Notes: a model not told the origin generated them from the letters alone. DNA of 64,000 bases from Tupaia tana (GCA_026018925.1 JAKSZU010000016.1:4322940-4386939); one strand, 5' to 3'. Counted from the stretch's first letter, positions 42,733 to 55,519 are shown. Numbers and translations are program-made.

Positions 42733-42977
42733 TTTTAAAAAGGTTTTTGCCATAGAGTACACCTCTCTTTCTGGTCTGCTCACCAGAGAGAGAGACAGAG
42801 AGGCAAAGTGAGAACTCACCCCTCAGGGAGACGGCCAGGCCACAATCCCTTCTCCTCCATTCTCCTCTTGGGATTTGGGCACGCACACACATGACCGGCG
42901 TTTTCAAGGACTCAGATCATGCAGGTGGCCACGTGGGCTCCCGCCGTCTAACCTCCACATCACCTGTTGGCCCTCCA
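42733..42977 (-). mobile_element. tSINE-L
   Basis: TTTTTAAAAAGGTTTTTGCC to CTCCACATCACCTGTTGGCCC. Carries an extra CTCTCTTTCTGGT near the 3' end. This is the last SINE before PARD3. Confidence 0.88.
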
Positions 42978-44100
42978 GGACTTTCTGAGCCTCGGGCTCC
43001 TCTCCTGTGTCTTGGTCTCCACCGCCCCCACCCCCATTTACTGCTGTCTTGGGCTTTACTACCCTCAGCCGACCCTGCAGAATCTCACCTTGTAGGCCAC
43101 AACACCCCTGGTGGAACACCCCCGGTGGCAGTGTTTACTACGGGTTTTAATGTGCCACTTAATCCTCAATTTATGGAGCGGACATGGCCAAGCCCAGTTT
43201 TTAGCTGGTAAAACTGAGGTGGGAGCGTGCCCACTGTGTCTGAGACTCTAGACAATGGTCAGATCGGAAGCCCAGTGTGAGCGGTGTAAGGGCTGCCTCA
43301 CTGGGTTCTGGCTGAAACCTGACTTACAGTTAGGATTACGTGGAGAAAGCCCCACTCGAAACCAGCATCTGCTCCCGGTCCTTCCACGCAGGAAAACAGA
43401 AAAAACACCTGCAATTACCAGTAATTGTTGTTGTAGATCCAAGGTCGCCAGCAGCCAGGCGACCTCAGTGAGAGTTGTCATAGTTGTCACACACGTAATT
43501 ACTGGGTAGAAATAGTGAATGTTGCAGCTGCACGAGAGGGAGAGCCGGTGTTTCCCAGGGCCGGGCGAGGGAAGCCTGACCCTGCTCCTCGCTCTGTCTC
43601 CAGTTTTCTCTGCCGCCTTAGGCCAGGGACTTGGGCCCTTGGTGGGCATCCCTGGAGGCAGGATAATGACACGCACCACCTCCTCACTGCACTGATCTGC
43701 GAGGACGGGTGATGGGGTTGGCCTGGCTGTGCTATCAAGGAAGTCTCCGTTTCCTCTGACAAATGATGCCTTGGGCCGTGGGTACCTGCAACACGGGGAT
43801 TAATCAGCCTCTTTGTCTCGGTTCCTTAGTTTATTGGAGGGGGTGGGCGGTGGTCGCCAGCTGGCTGCCCTATTACCTTTACATACCCTAGAAACAACTG
43901 GCGAAAAGGAGTTGACTGCGCGGTCTGGAACTGGAACAGCCTTGGGGCCACCACTCTGCGGACATGGGCTATTCTTGAAACGCGATAACATGCAGTTACT
44001 GAGAAATCACCGCTCTGAACTAAGAACAGAGCTTCGGTGACTTTTTAACTTGGTCGATCGCGTTCTTTGGCAGATGCCTCCCGCCCTGCCTGTAAGTCCT
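42978..44100. other. SINE-free PARD3-proximal flank
   Basis: About 1.1 kb leading into the CpG island. 43380-43510 contains CAATTACCAGTAATTGTTGT and CACACGTAATTACTGGG, which are homeodomain-like TAATT sites. 43135-43235 may be a MIR scrap. A plausible proximal regulatory region. Confidence 0.45.
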
Positions 44101-44997
44101 CAGGGTGCGGGTCTCGCCCTGGGCTGTGCCCGCAGCGCTGCACAGCGGGGGTCCCAGCGCGGCTCCAGCACGGTCTCGAGTGGCTGGTCACAGCTGGCAT
44201 GGGGTGCCCGCGGTGCAGAGCCGTAACGCGCACACGTCTCGGAGGGGCCGAGGTTTAAGCGGGTGGGTCACCACGGGGTCAGCAGGAAACTTCAAGGTAG
44301 ACGGTGGTGGCCTCAGGAGAAAGGCCGAGTCGCACACGCTTCGCCAACCTCTACCCGACCAGAGGCTCCTTTTGCTTTGGACGCTCCGGGGCTGCCCGGC
44401 CCTGCAGCCGCCGGCGAGGAGCGAGCGGTGCGGACCCGGCCGAGCAGCCGGCCGCGGGGCGTGGGCAGCGCAGGGCCCCGGCGCGGCGGGAGCAGAGCCT
44501 GGGCTGGACCCGGCAGCCGGGCGGTCCCGCGGGGGTCGGGGCGGGTTCGGGTCTGCAGCTCTCCAAACCTGTCCGCGCGCTGAGTCCAGGAGCCACGGCA
44601 CCCGAAACCTTTCGGCCGGGGGAAGGGGATTAAAAGTGACAAAGAAGGGGGGCTGCGTGGAGCTCTCGGGGAGTGCGGCGTCGTCCCCGGGGAGGCTCGG
44701 TGGGGCCGCGGCCCGCGGGGTGTGGGGCTGGCGGGGTGAGGGCCCGGGCCGCGGTGCAGAGGCTCGGGGGTCGGCGGGCGGGGAGGGGGCCGGGTCTCCT
44801 ACCTCGCCGGCGGGGGCGCCCCGGGAAGGGCTGGCGGTCGCTGGAGGCCGCCGGCAGGGCGGGCGGCGGGGCTGGGGGTCCCGCGCGGCGGGCGGCCGGC
44901 GGGGAGGCGGAGGGGCGCGGGCAGCGGCCGAGCGCTCCGCCCCGGCGGGAGCGGGCCGCCTCCCCCTGCCGCATGTGCGCGGTGTTGTGTGCGCCCG

Positions 44998-45030
44998 CTC
45001 CGCCCCGCCCCGCCCCGCCCCTCCCCCGCG
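44998..45030 (+). promoter_or_regulatory. GC-box cluster (Sp/KLF type)
   Basis: Overlapping CCGCCCCGCCCCGCCCCGCC followed by CCTCCCCCGCGCCCC gives at least three head-to-tail Sp1-type sites about 300 bp upstream of the PARD3 ATG. CCGCATGTGCGCGG at 44970-44983 resembles an NRF1 site. Confidence 0.65.
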
Positions 45031-45117
45031 CCCCGAGCGCCGAGCGCCACACAGCCCCGGGCCGCCGAGCGCGCCGAGACGCCGAACAGGTGGCCGGAGG
45101 CTGCGGGCGCCGCGGCG

Positions 45118-45939
<822 letters not shown>

Positions 45940-46149
45940 TGAGAGTTTAATGATTCCGCACACGCGGAGGGTGCCTCGCGCCTGCCCTCTGCGCTCCCTC
46001 CCGCCGGCTTCGGGCAGGGGCGGCCGGCGCGCCCTGGGGGCTGCGGGCTGGGGAGCCGGGCCGAGCTGGGGTCGGGAGGCGGCCCGGAGAGGGACTCCCG
46101 CGTCCGCTTCTTGCGAGCACTGGCTGAGCCGACCTCGGTGTGCAGAGCC

Positions 46150-47775
46150 CGTGCAGCTCCCCTTCAGCAGGCGCAGCCCTGCGACCAGCAGCGAATGCAA
46201 AGTTTTCTCGCGAAAACCTCAGCCCTTCCCATCTGGAACTACTTCCCTGTGCTGGGGCGGCCGGGCCAGGGCCGGATTTCGGAGTGGGTACATTTCCCCT
46301 TTCCTCACGGAGTGATAACGTGGTCCCCACTCGGCCGCATTCCTCCACGGTGTGTCAGAAGTGGAAAGGCATTTTGTTGGAGTGTTTTGTCGTTGGTGTC
46401 TGTGTGTGACAACGGGCCACGCGGAAGTCTCCCCCAAACACCTGGGGGTGATCCTTTGTGCTCCTGTCTAGGGGCAGAGCAGATTCGCTCGGGTATCTCC
46501 GAGTTCCCGGATGGATGGTGGAGCGGCCTGGCTCCTGGGGGCTTTGGGCAGCGCTTGCGAAGGGGGCGTCCTTCAGTATTCTAAGAAATCGAGAGGAAAA
46601 CACTTCACACCATTGTTTTGCTTTTAGTATACATTGGGAAAACCTGGCGTGTATTTGGCTCCGTAGAGAAAATTCGGGAGGACTTTTAGAGACCTGGCAA
46701 GGATGGAAGGTGTTGACTTAATTTAGCGGGGTAAAAATGTTCCTCGCAGTTGGCGAAACTCTTAGTGAAAATCGAGTAAAATTAGTGGAAGTTGGGCCCC
46801 ATTTATCCTGCAGTGCTGACAGCGGAAATGCCCTCTAGGTTTGCGCTGAGCCTGTTTAAGGGTTATTTATCAATGGCAGTTTATGATCTCCGCGTTCTAA
46901 GTGCAGAATCGAGTTGTCCATGTACTCTGGAAACCAGCAAAGCACGGCGACGTGGGAGAGCGTGGCGGGGAGACCGATGGGCATGGTCTTTGACTTCATT
47001 CATCTTGGTGCTTGAAGTCAGGCAGGTGGCACCCAGTACCTGGCGGGTGACCCGCCTGTGTGGGAGATGCACATGGCCTTCTTTGCCTGGGTCACGAACT
47101 CATTGCACAGGAAGTTTTAGGCATTGACAGTGTCCAAGGTGCCCTGGGTGCTGGCCATGGCGAGCCCCCGGCTGCTCTGTGGACAGTGCACTGGGAGCAT
47201 CGGATTAGAGCTTGCCCGGCCTCCAGGGAGGGAGAGCTGTGGGCTGTGGGAGAAGTGGGGTGAGGGCAGTTGGGGAGGCCTTGGTTATAGATCTGGACCT
47301 CGTTCTTTAATATCAGCAGTGGTGGTTTTGTAGAGAGCTGGGCACACAGAGAAGGAAGTGCGGGGTTGGGGGTCTGGAAGGCGTCTCACAGCTAAAGGAG
47401 GCATGTAAAGAGGAGGCGACCTCAGAGGGCCCGGAAAACGGGGAAGGAAGGGCCATGGTGGCATTGCAGTTGGAGATGAATGAGAGGAAGAGTCAGCGGT
47501 GGCTCAGGGGTTTCCAGAATGATTGAACTACCCTTTAAATGTAGCGTCAGTGGGTAAAGTTAAGGATGGCTTTGCAGTGTATGTGGTCCAGTCACTGGCT
47601 CACCGGACTGTTGGCTTTGAGGTTGCAAGAGCCTGCGTGTATCCTGGGTCCATTGGTGTTTTTTCCTCTTAAAGTGTTAGGTAACAATCAGGGTGAATTT
47701 TCAGTCTCTCTTTCCTTATCTCTGGTTTTATGTAAGGTGATTCTGAAGCAAATACATTAGCCCTGTCTAACTTAT
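46150..47775. other. SINE-free start of PARD3 intron 1
   Basis: 1.6 kb of unique sequence after the CpG island. 46590-46900 is AT-rich and complex (TTTTAGTATACATTGGGAAA, TAGCGGGGTAAAAATG). Promoter-proximal enhancers are plausible. No coding exon seen. Confidence 0.45.
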
Positions 47776-47983
47776 TATTATTATTATTATTTTTGCTAAG
47801 GGCTCTTGCACTCACCAGAAAGTGAGAAAACACAGTCCAGGGGGGATGGCCATGCTGCAGTCCCTTCTCCTCCATTCTCCTCTCAGGATCTTGGGCATGC
47901 ACATACACGCCACCGGGTCCAGGACTTGAACTGTGGTCAACTACATGGGAGTCCAGCAACATAGCTATTATGCGAACTGCTAG
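47776..47983 (-). mobile_element. tSINE-L, shortened
   Basis: (TTA)n tail and TTTTTGCTAAGGGCTCTTGC to AGCTATTATGCGAACTGCTA. CCCTGTCTAACTTA at 47761-47774 and CCCTGTCTTAACTT at 47984-47997 are the target duplication. The body lacks part of the CT tract and the GCGTGAGTTTAA block. Confidence 0.88.
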
Positions 47984-47997
47984 TCCCTGTCTTAACT

Positions 47998-49851
47998 TTT
48001 AAACCCTTATCTTACCTTATCCTTGTTGCTTCATAGAACAAAAACACATCTGTCAGAAGAGCTGGGCAGCTGAGGAGCTGAACCCGGCGTTCAGGTTGCT
48101 GGGTGATATGTGGTGTGGTGAGCTCCCATCTGGTGGGGCGAGATGTGGGTAGATCACATTTGTGGCTTTGTATAAATGAGAAAAAAAAAAGACCCCATCT
48201 CGCCAAGGCTTTCTCTGCAGTAAGGATTCTGTGGTGTGGTGAGTCTAATTCTTGGTCATTCCATATGAGCTGCTGACACGTTAAACAGATCAGTTTTTCT
48301 GGGCAGCAGAGTGGCGTGACAGAGTCAGAGATGTCCTCGATAGGCCGACATGTGAAGCTTATGCTTGGTCATACGCAATATTTCTTGTTCTCCAGTGAAC
48401 ATTTGTCTGTGGTTAGGCTGATGGACGGAAATGTGTCTTCATCCCTCCCTGTGCACGCATCCTCGTGCTGACCGTCTCTGGGAGAGTGCTGTGGTACCTC
48501 CCGGGTCCTTAGTGTGCTGACTAACCCAGGGTATCCGCCTCCGTATCCCTCCACCTGTGCCCGAGGCTGGACGCCACGATGCCCGATGGCCACAGGTCAC
48601 AGAGCAGCTGTCGTCTGGCTTTTGACTGAAGGGCTGCTGCATGTGGAGTTGACGGCTGTGAAGAAATACACGGTTATTCTTGCACTCCGAGAGACTATGC
48701 TCTGTGAGACAGGAAGAGTATAGGAGACCCAGTGGCAGTCGTGGTAGCGTTAATTGGTGGCACAGACAGTTACTACTTCTGGATTTCGGAGGTGGGAGCT
48801 GGGACTGCGCTATAGGGAGAGGAAGTCATCGACTCGCTGTGGTTGTGTTGGGCGGAGTGGGCAGACTAGACTCGATTTAGAGCAGTGCTCCCTAACTGGG
48901 TCGTGGACTGGCCACGGACCACGAAGAGCCCCTGCCTGGTGGAGCCCGGAGGGTCTGGCACTGTCGGAGTGCAGTGCCTGGAGAGCCTCTGCCCAGTTCC
49001 GGAAGGGGGAAGGAAGGCCTTCCAGAAGGGCGCTGTCTGGGCAAAGTAAGCCATTCAGGTGCTCCGGCTGGCTCGGCTCCATGGAGTTCACGTACCACTG
49101 GGGGTCAGCGTCAAGTCACCAGGACCCCGAGTGCCGGGGCAGGATTGCTGGGACAGGAAGGACCGGGTACCTGGGCAGGGCGACGAGCAGGTAGGAAGAT
49201 GGCTTGAGCAGCAGTGCACAAGAGACCCCTCCATTCAGAGGTGCTTCTAACTGGCCTGGCCCGACAGAAGTGGGGTGGGGGGCTGCCCGGCTCTCTCACT
49301 GCATCCCTCACGCGCTCGGGATCTGGTCGGGGGACTTAGGCTTACTAGCTATTTAGCCTTGGGCAGGCCAACCCAAAGGAGCCTCAGTTTTGTCCTCTCT
49401 GAATGGGCCATTCCCGAGCAGGGTGCACGCGTGTGCACCGTGAGAGTGATGGCGGGGACACCCTCGGGGCTGGGGCTGACCCTGAGAAGCTGCTCGGTGA
49501 AGGGGGGCTGTGTCTCCAATGTGTTTTCTCTCCCCACCAGTTCTACTTCCTGGGAACTCTCCCAAGTGTCCCCCATCTATGCTGGATTTTTCCTCATTGC
49601 TTGGAGGGCAGTTTGTGGTTTAGGTGACGCGTAAGTGTGAGTGTTAACATTTGCCCACGCGGCCCACAGGAGGATGAATTGCGTGTGCGTGTGTGTGAGA
49701 GAGGCAGGGCAGGTGAAAGCTGCCGTTTTGACTCGAATGCAGATTGATTATCTGGGTCTCTGGGTTTTGGGCCACTACTTCCGTCTGTCCCCCAAGCATG
49801 TCCCTTCAGAATGATTTTATAGCAATCTTGTTCTTGTTCAGATAACCAATT
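47998..49851. other. SINE-poor intron block
   Basis: 1.85 kb. The only repeat I can name is a MIR fragment at 49325-49415. 48500-49200 is GC-moderate with opposed open frames and no identifiable product. Confidence 0.45.
49325..49415 (+). mobile_element. MIR fragment
   Basis: TACTAGCTATTTAGCCTTGG, GCAGGCCAACCCAAAGGAGC, CTCAGTTTTGTCCTCTCTGA is the MIR core ('ctagctgtgtgaccttgggcaag..cctcagttt'). Confidence 0.65.
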
Positions 49852-50095
49852 GAGGGCCGGCCCTGTAGGGGTTACGTCCTGTTGAAGAGTTGCATCCCAT
49901 ATGGCAGAGCACTGTTCAAATCCTGGACCTGGAGGCTTGAGGAACGCCCTGGGCCCGTGTGCGTGTGCATGCTTGCACAAAGTCCTTATGGGATGGAGAA
50001 ATGGAGGAGAAAGGATGGCGGCATGATCATGCCCTGTTAGGGGATGCTTTTCCTCTCCCTGGTGCGCACATGGCCACTGGCAATTAACATATCAA
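49852..50095 (+). mobile_element. tSINE-C
   Basis: GAGGGCCGGCCCTGTAGGGG head, TGTTCAAATCCTGGACCTGG B box, ATCATGCCCTGTTAGGGGAT body, GCCACTGGCAATTAAC end. Confidence 0.8.
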
Positions 50096-50185
50096 TGATA
50101 ATTTGAGTTTATGGACAGTAGCTTTTGAAAATATGTTTTCCTTCTGGGAGGTGGGAACCCTTGATTATGAAAATCAGGCAATGCA

Positions 50186-50453
50186 CGGGAACCAGCAGTT
50201 AGTGTAATGGCTATGTCGCTGGATTCCCACGTAGCCGACCGCGGTTTGCGTCCCGGACCCGGTGACTTAAAACTCACACTGGGCACGTGTGCGTGCATGC
50301 CCAAGATCCTGAGAGGAGAATGGAGGAGAAGGGATTGTGGCATGACCATCCCCCCTGGGGGGGTGATTTCTCGCTTTCTGTCTCTATGTCTCTCTCTGTC
50401 TGTCTGGCTAGCGCATGCGCCCTATAGCAAAAATCTCCCCCCCCCAAAAAAAA
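50186..50453 (+). mobile_element. tSINE-L, GGGAACC subfamily, 16 bp duplication
   Basis: AAAATCAGGCAATGCA at 50170-50185 and 50454-50469. The head is CGGGAACCAGCAGTTAGTG, and the CTCTCC before the tail has become CTCCCCCCCCC. Confidence 0.95.
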
Positions 50454-50874
50454 AAAATCAGGCAATGCATTTTGTATTGAAAATCTCCTGGTTGGTGTGG
50501 AATTTTTCTGTGCTACAAGGATGACGCCATGTGGTTACTCCTTTACAACTGATTGCAACTGGAGGAGAACAGTTACATTGTTGCAGAGGTTGAGAGGAAA
50601 TAGAAGCAAATGTGAAAGCAGTGAGAGAAATTTTGTTATTAACATTGTCCCTCTTCCCTTTCAAAAAGAAAGAAAGAAACCAAAGGACCAAGTGCTTGAA
50701 AGGCTGATCTTTCTACAATTTAAATCTCACTGTCCCTCTGCCTAAGTGCCTCTGTTTCCTTCCACCTGGGGGTGGAGTCCTGCCTCAGCACAGCTGTCCC
50801 TGGGATGGACCCCCCGGCCTTCAGGGCCTTCCGTTCTCTTCCCTAAGCAGACTACGCACCCCACACTCCTCCCA

Positions 50875-51165
50875 CTTGATCCAGCGTCCACTGTCCTGCC
50901 TCAGCTCTGGCGTTTTCTGCTTCTCCTGCCTGGAATGCTTGCTCCCTCTTTGCACACAGGCCTTTGGGCCTCAGCTCCCTCCAGCCTTTCCTGGGAGGCT
51001 GGCTCTGTGTTCCCAGCTGTGCTATTGTGCTCCTGGTGTGGGTGTTCAAATGTGCGTGTCTGCACGGTACCTCTGACCTCCTCACAGGACTCGAGGCCTG
51101 GCCCTGCCTCAGTGTTGCTGGTCGAGTCAGTGTCTGTCACATAGTAGTTGTGAAGGCAGAGTTAA
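50875..51165 (+). mobile_element. L2 3' fragment
   Basis: TGCTTCTCCTGCCTGGAATG, CTTGCTCCCTCTTTGCACAC, AGGCCTTTGGGCCTCAGCTC and later GTCTGTCACATAGTAGTTGT follow the L2 3' end order. Confidence 0.65.
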
Positions 51166-52037
51166 TAGAAAGTCGAGAATAAAAACATTGCACATATTCT
51201 CATAGGAAAACCACACCTCTGCTTGGAAGACCACAGCCAGCACTTGCTGAGGTGCAGGGGTTTGAGGTTTGGTGTGTGTCTGGCACACTGATGCCAACAG
51301 CTTGTGATTGGAACCAGGACTTAGTGAGATTTGGAGTATCTAGAGGGTATTCTGTGCTGGCTATTTTGAAGGCATTTTGTCTTTTTTAGACCAAGCAGAG
51401 GAGAGACCTGGAGTTTGCACTGGGCTTGGTTCAAGGCTGGCGCCAGGGTAGTGTGGGCATCTGGCCCCCATGCACACCTGAGTTTGGTCAGTTGCCTCCA
51501 GTTCTCAGCTGGGAGCCCTTGGGTAAGTGCCAGGAGTGAGCAAGTGTTCAGGATCTGAGATTCAGAGCGAATCTGGCTGACGGGACGTGCTTCCTGGCTT
51601 GTGGAGAACGTGAATGAATTGGCATGGAGTTGTTTAAGTTGCACCCCGACCACAGACAGATCTCCCACCTGCCTGTGCGTGTGTGTTTTTTAACCCCCCT
51701 ATAGTGTTGGATGCAAACAGGTGATAGCAGACACTCAGTAGAGGCCCGGAGCCCTCTACATTTTTTCAAGGACGGTAAGAAAAACGTGACATTGGGAAGA
51801 AGGTGCTCCGCAGAGGTTGTTGCCACCAGGTGGAGAGGTCTTGTTGGGCTTACACACTATTCTGAGCCGGGACCGAGGTCAGTGGTGATAAAACGGGTTC
51901 AGCACGTAGAAAGATTTTTGTCATTTTTTGTAACTTTCTGTTTTTAGTTAGCAAAGAGAAAAATAAATCCTTATAAAAGAAATGGCAGAATTTAGTGAAC
52001 AAAGTAGAAAGGTGACTAATTTTTGCTTCTTCTTAAT
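51166..52037. other. Intron, nothing recognised
   Basis: 870 bp of unique sequence, partly AT-rich at the right end. Confidence 0.45.
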
Positions 52038-52039
52038 TA

Positions 52040-52116
52040 TTGGGTTCTTGGAAAAGTCAGGATACATTTTTGTATAGAAAAACAGAAAAACATGTCCTGC
52101 ATTTTCTGACAGCCCC
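52040..52116. mobile_element. Palindromic mariner-like MITE, copy 2
   Basis: Bounded by TA at 52038-52039 and 52117-52118. TTGGGTTCTTGGAAAAGTCA at the left, ATTTTCTGACAGCCCC at the right, and the same CATTTTTGTATAGAAAAACA centre as copy 1. Confidence 0.8.
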
Positions 52117-52348
52117 TACATTAGTAAGAGACCAGCGTTACCTTATTTAAACTTTTGTCCTCGCAGGTCTGCACCTCGTGGGCCTGCCGTCTTGGGCTGG
52201 TTTAGGCTGTCGAGTACCTACTTTCACCTTTTCCGCTTTCTCCAGCGATTGATGTTGGTACTTATAAATACAATTTTCTGCTCCACATGCAAATGACTTA
52301 AACGGTCAATTATTTCATTTTTTTTCTCTTACGGGTATATTACACAGT

Positions 52349-52480
52349 GGAGAACTTCAAAAAGTTTGTGGAAAATGGAGTTAAATTGTGAGTTTATTTT
52401 GGCACAGAAGAATGGAAATCCATGCATACTTTTTTGTTTTTGGTAACATGCACTTCCCATAAACCTTTTGAAGACCCCCT
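52349..52480. mobile_element. Mariner-type MITE, second family, copy 2
   Basis: GAGAACTTCAAAAAGTTTGT at the left is the inverse of CATAAACCTTTTGAAGACCC at the right. The internal TGAGTTTATTTTGGCACAGA corresponds to copy 1. A non-autonomous element. Confidence 0.7.
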
Positions 52481-52499
52481 TGTGCATACGTAGGAGAGA

Positions 52500-52955
52500 A
52501 ATGAAAGCACTGCATCTAAACCTGCCCGTGGCTGTTCAGGGCGTTATTCACAATGGCACCAACACCCCAGGGGGTCAGCAGCTGACACATGTGTAGCCGT
52601 AACCTGGTAGGTACATTCGCTGGCTTCCATTCAGCCGTACAGAGGTGGGGTGTAGCGGTGCCTGCTGCAGCATGGATGTGCCTCGGGCAGGAGCCAGCTA
52701 TGGGAGCCCAGCTACTGTGTGGTTCTGTTTGTGTGACGTAACTGTGGGGTGGTATCTGCCTCATCCTGGGTGTTGTGGATCATGGAGAGCAGAGATGGGA
52801 ATGGTTTCATTTTGGGGGTGATGAAAAGGTTCTAAATTTAGCTACTGGTGATGGTTGAATCAACCCTCTGAATATGCTATTAAAAAAAAATCTTTGGGTT
52901 GTGTTCTTTAAATGGACACATTTTATGGGATGAGATGATACCTCAATAAATAGGT
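52500..52955 (+). mobile_element. L1 3' end (ORF2 tail and 3' UTR)
   Basis: TGTTCAGGGCGTTATTCACA, AATGGCACCAACACCCC, TGTGTGGTTCTGTTTGTGTG, GGGGGTGATGAAAAGGTTCT and GAGATGATACCTCAATAAAT reproduce, in order, the diverged 3' portion of an old L1 (L1M-type). Confidence 0.75.
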
Positions 52956-54374
52956 TAAAAAATAGATTGCATAGCTACTATGAATACCGTTCCATTTTTA
53001 GAGATTTTATAGTTCTGAGAGTTGCATAAAATAATAGGTGTTGGTGTGTCAGAGGTGCGCACACCCGTCAGTGCTGTCGGGCTGCCCGTCGGAGGTCCCT
53101 TCCTGCGGCCGAACGAGACTGCAGAATCCGCTCGTTACTGTCTGAAGGCCCCTCAGTGCGGAGCGTCCAGGCCCTGTCTCTCCCTTGTGTTCCCTCCCCC
53201 GGTTACCGGCTTCCTAAGCTGTTCACCAGCCCCCTCAGCCAGGGACTCCTCCCTGCCCAGCTCACCAGCCGCCCCTGCTGTGTGAAGGTTGGTTTGGACG
53301 CCCCACCGTGTCCACAGTGGAAAGTCCTCTTGGTCGGGGTGTCCGTAGCCCTGCGCTTTGGCCCTCTCAGCAGCCCCGTGAGCGCTGGCTCTTCCTGTGG
53401 TCTGCGTGTCCTGGCGTGCGTAGGTGCTGGGCCGGACTCCTGGCCTGCATGATCGCCCACGGTGCCCGGGGGCGCAGACTCACTGCAAGGATGTTGGCTT
53501 CCTGTACTTCGGAATGATGGGGCTTGCTGCTCGGTCCAGCTCATGTGTGGAGAACAGGGTCAGCCTCACCGAGAGTGTCCTCTGTCCCTGCCTCCTCACC
53601 TGTCTTCTTCGATGGCCCATGTGCACAGTGACTCCCTGGGACTGTTCCCTTGCTCATGAAGTGTAAATAAATGTCGCCACTGCATGGTACCGGGCATATG
53701 ACACATGTACACACGTGCACGCTCATGAGGCTGTTTTTCTGCTGTGTAATTTCAAGTGCGTTTAGAGATGACAGGTCGTCAGTATTTCCCCACTGTCGGT
53801 GTTCACTGGAGACTTAAATGTGGGGGACCCAGATGTTATTTTTCTAACACCCCCCCATTCTTGTTATGTGTACTACTTCTCTTTGATTGAGATCTGCTAT
53901 AGGGACCATATTTTTGAAGAGGCCTTTCAGAGAGAGCCTGTGCTATCGCACACTTTAAAAACATGTCTCAAACATCTGGAATTGCTGAGTAATTCAAGTA
54001 AGGACACAAGGAAGAAGGTACCGTTTCCGTGTGGATGGTTGATGTGAGAATGGGTTTTCTGTTCTTTTGTTTTTTTAATGTTTAAGTCAAAATTGGAAAT
54101 TCTTGTCATGTCTGTGTTTCAGTTTTTCTTTCTAAATCCAGTGTTAAATCCCAAATAAAAAACCAAAACCAGAAAGAACTGTTTTAGGGAACACGTTTTC
54201 TTACCCCACAGAGGGCTAGAGGTTGTATAATTCACATTCCGAAACCCGAGTGTGGAGTGGTGTGTGTGGGACAAGGTGGGGTCTGTACAGCACAGCGGGC
54301 CCTGCGCTGGGACGCCCTGGATACGGCCACAGCGCCTGCAGGGGGGGGTGGCATGTGCAAGATAATGCTTTCTT
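52956..54374. other. SINE-free intron block
   Basis: 1.4 kb. 53060-53450 is GC-rich and CpG-bearing. 53640-54260 is AT-rich. No exon or named repeat seen. Confidence 0.45.
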
Positions 54375-54548
54375 TTCTTTCTTTTTTTAATGGTTTATTT
54401 ATTTAATTGCATTCATTATTATTATTTTTTATTTGACCAGAGGGACAGAGGGAAAATGAGAATTTTGCATGCTGCCAGGTCTGGTACTTGAACCATAGTC
54501 AACCTTGTGGCAGTCCAGCACCTTAAGCACCATACCACCTGCTGGCCT
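54375..54548 (-). mobile_element. tSINE-S
   Basis: TTTAATGGTTTATTTATTTA tail, TTTATTTGACCAGAGGGACA, CATACCACCTGCTGGCCT head. Confidence 0.9.
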
Positions 54549-54634
54549 CAGGATATCTGTTTCTGATGTTCCACCACACAGGCCATGACTAATCACAAAC
54601 TCATTAAAGGTGAATGTAGAATTTGATACCTTTT

Positions 54635-54812
54635 TAAAAAATATTTAATTTTATTACTTTAATTTGCTATAGAACAGGGGGTGCTCCCCAGAGAGAGACA
54701 GAGACAGAGGGAGAGGGAAGGTGAGAAAGCAAGCTGCCAGATCTGGGACTTGAACCAGGATTGGCCATGTGGGAGTTCAGCGGCTTCACCACCACACCAC
54801 CTACTCGCCCTA
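54635..54812 (-). mobile_element. tSINE-S
   Basis: AAAAAATATTTAATTTTATT tail to CACACCACCTACTCGCCC head. GAATTTGATACCTTT (from 54619) and GGATTTGGTACCTTT (from 54813) are its duplication. Confidence 0.9.
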
Positions 54813-55133
54813 GGATTTGGTACCTTTCCTGCTTTGTGAGAGATGTGGGGGTGGGGTTTGAATCCAGCAGAGGGACCTGTAAATGAAGGTGCAGCGTGTG
54901 GATTGAGAACTGTTGAAGCAGTACATCTGGGAGACGGTGGGTCTCGCGTGTGTTCTGTTGAGGGATGTGGAGTGCGTGTATGTGTTAACCTAGGAAGGCA
55001 CACCTTGTCAGGGATATTTTTTCAAGGAAGCCTGAAATGCTGATAAGCCTTTGAACTTTCTAAGATGGTGTCAGGTTTCTTGCTTTCTGACCCAGTATTT
55101 AAAAGAGGTAAGTTTTTTTTTTTTTTTTTCCTT
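54813..55133. other. Intron, nothing recognised
   Basis: Unique 300 bp ending in a T18 run at 55113-55130. Confidence 0.4.
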
Positions 55134-55151
55134 AAAGAATCATTTATTCCA

Positions 55152-55331
55152 GGGACTAGTGGGTGGTGTGGTAGTTAAGGCGCTGGGCACTTCCACATGG
55201 CTGACCACGGTCCAAGTCCTGGACCTGGTGGCTTACTTTCTCACTTTCCCTCTCTCTGTGTGTGTCTCTCTCTCTGGACAAAATAAAATAAATGAATGAA
55301 TAAATAAAATTAAATAAATAATTAAAAGAAA
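55152..55331 (+). mobile_element. tSINE-S, 18 bp duplication, right-facing arm of an inverted pair
   Basis: AAAGAATCATTTATTCCA (from 55134) and AAAGAATAATTTATTCCA (55332-55349) flank it. GGGACTAGTGGGTGGTGTGG head, GGTCCAAGTCCTGGACCTGG B box. Confidence 0.93.
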
Positions 55332-55355
55332 AAAGAATAATTTATTCCAACTTTG

Positions 55356-55519
55356 TTTATTCATTCATTTTTTTTTTTTTCTTTTTTGAATTTGACCAGA
55401 AAGAGGCACACAGAGAGAGGGGAATGCGAAAAAGCAAGCCACCAGGTCTGGGACTCGAACTCTGGTTGGCCATGTGGGAGTGTCCAGTGCCTTAATCACT
55501 GTGCCACCTGCTGGACCCT
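55356..55519 (-). mobile_element. tSINE-S, left-facing arm of the inverted pair
   Basis: TTTATTCATTCATTTTTTTT tail, GAATTTGACCAGAAAGAGGC, GACTCGAACTCTGG B box, GTGCCACCTGCTGGACCC head. 24 bp from its partner. Confidence 0.92.

Noticed and set aside
48880..48950. Possible DNA-transposon end (AGAGCAGTGCTCCCTAACTG)
   Set aside because: The start resembles 'agagcagtggtccccaac' of a known repeat, but no supporting second end or internal match was found.
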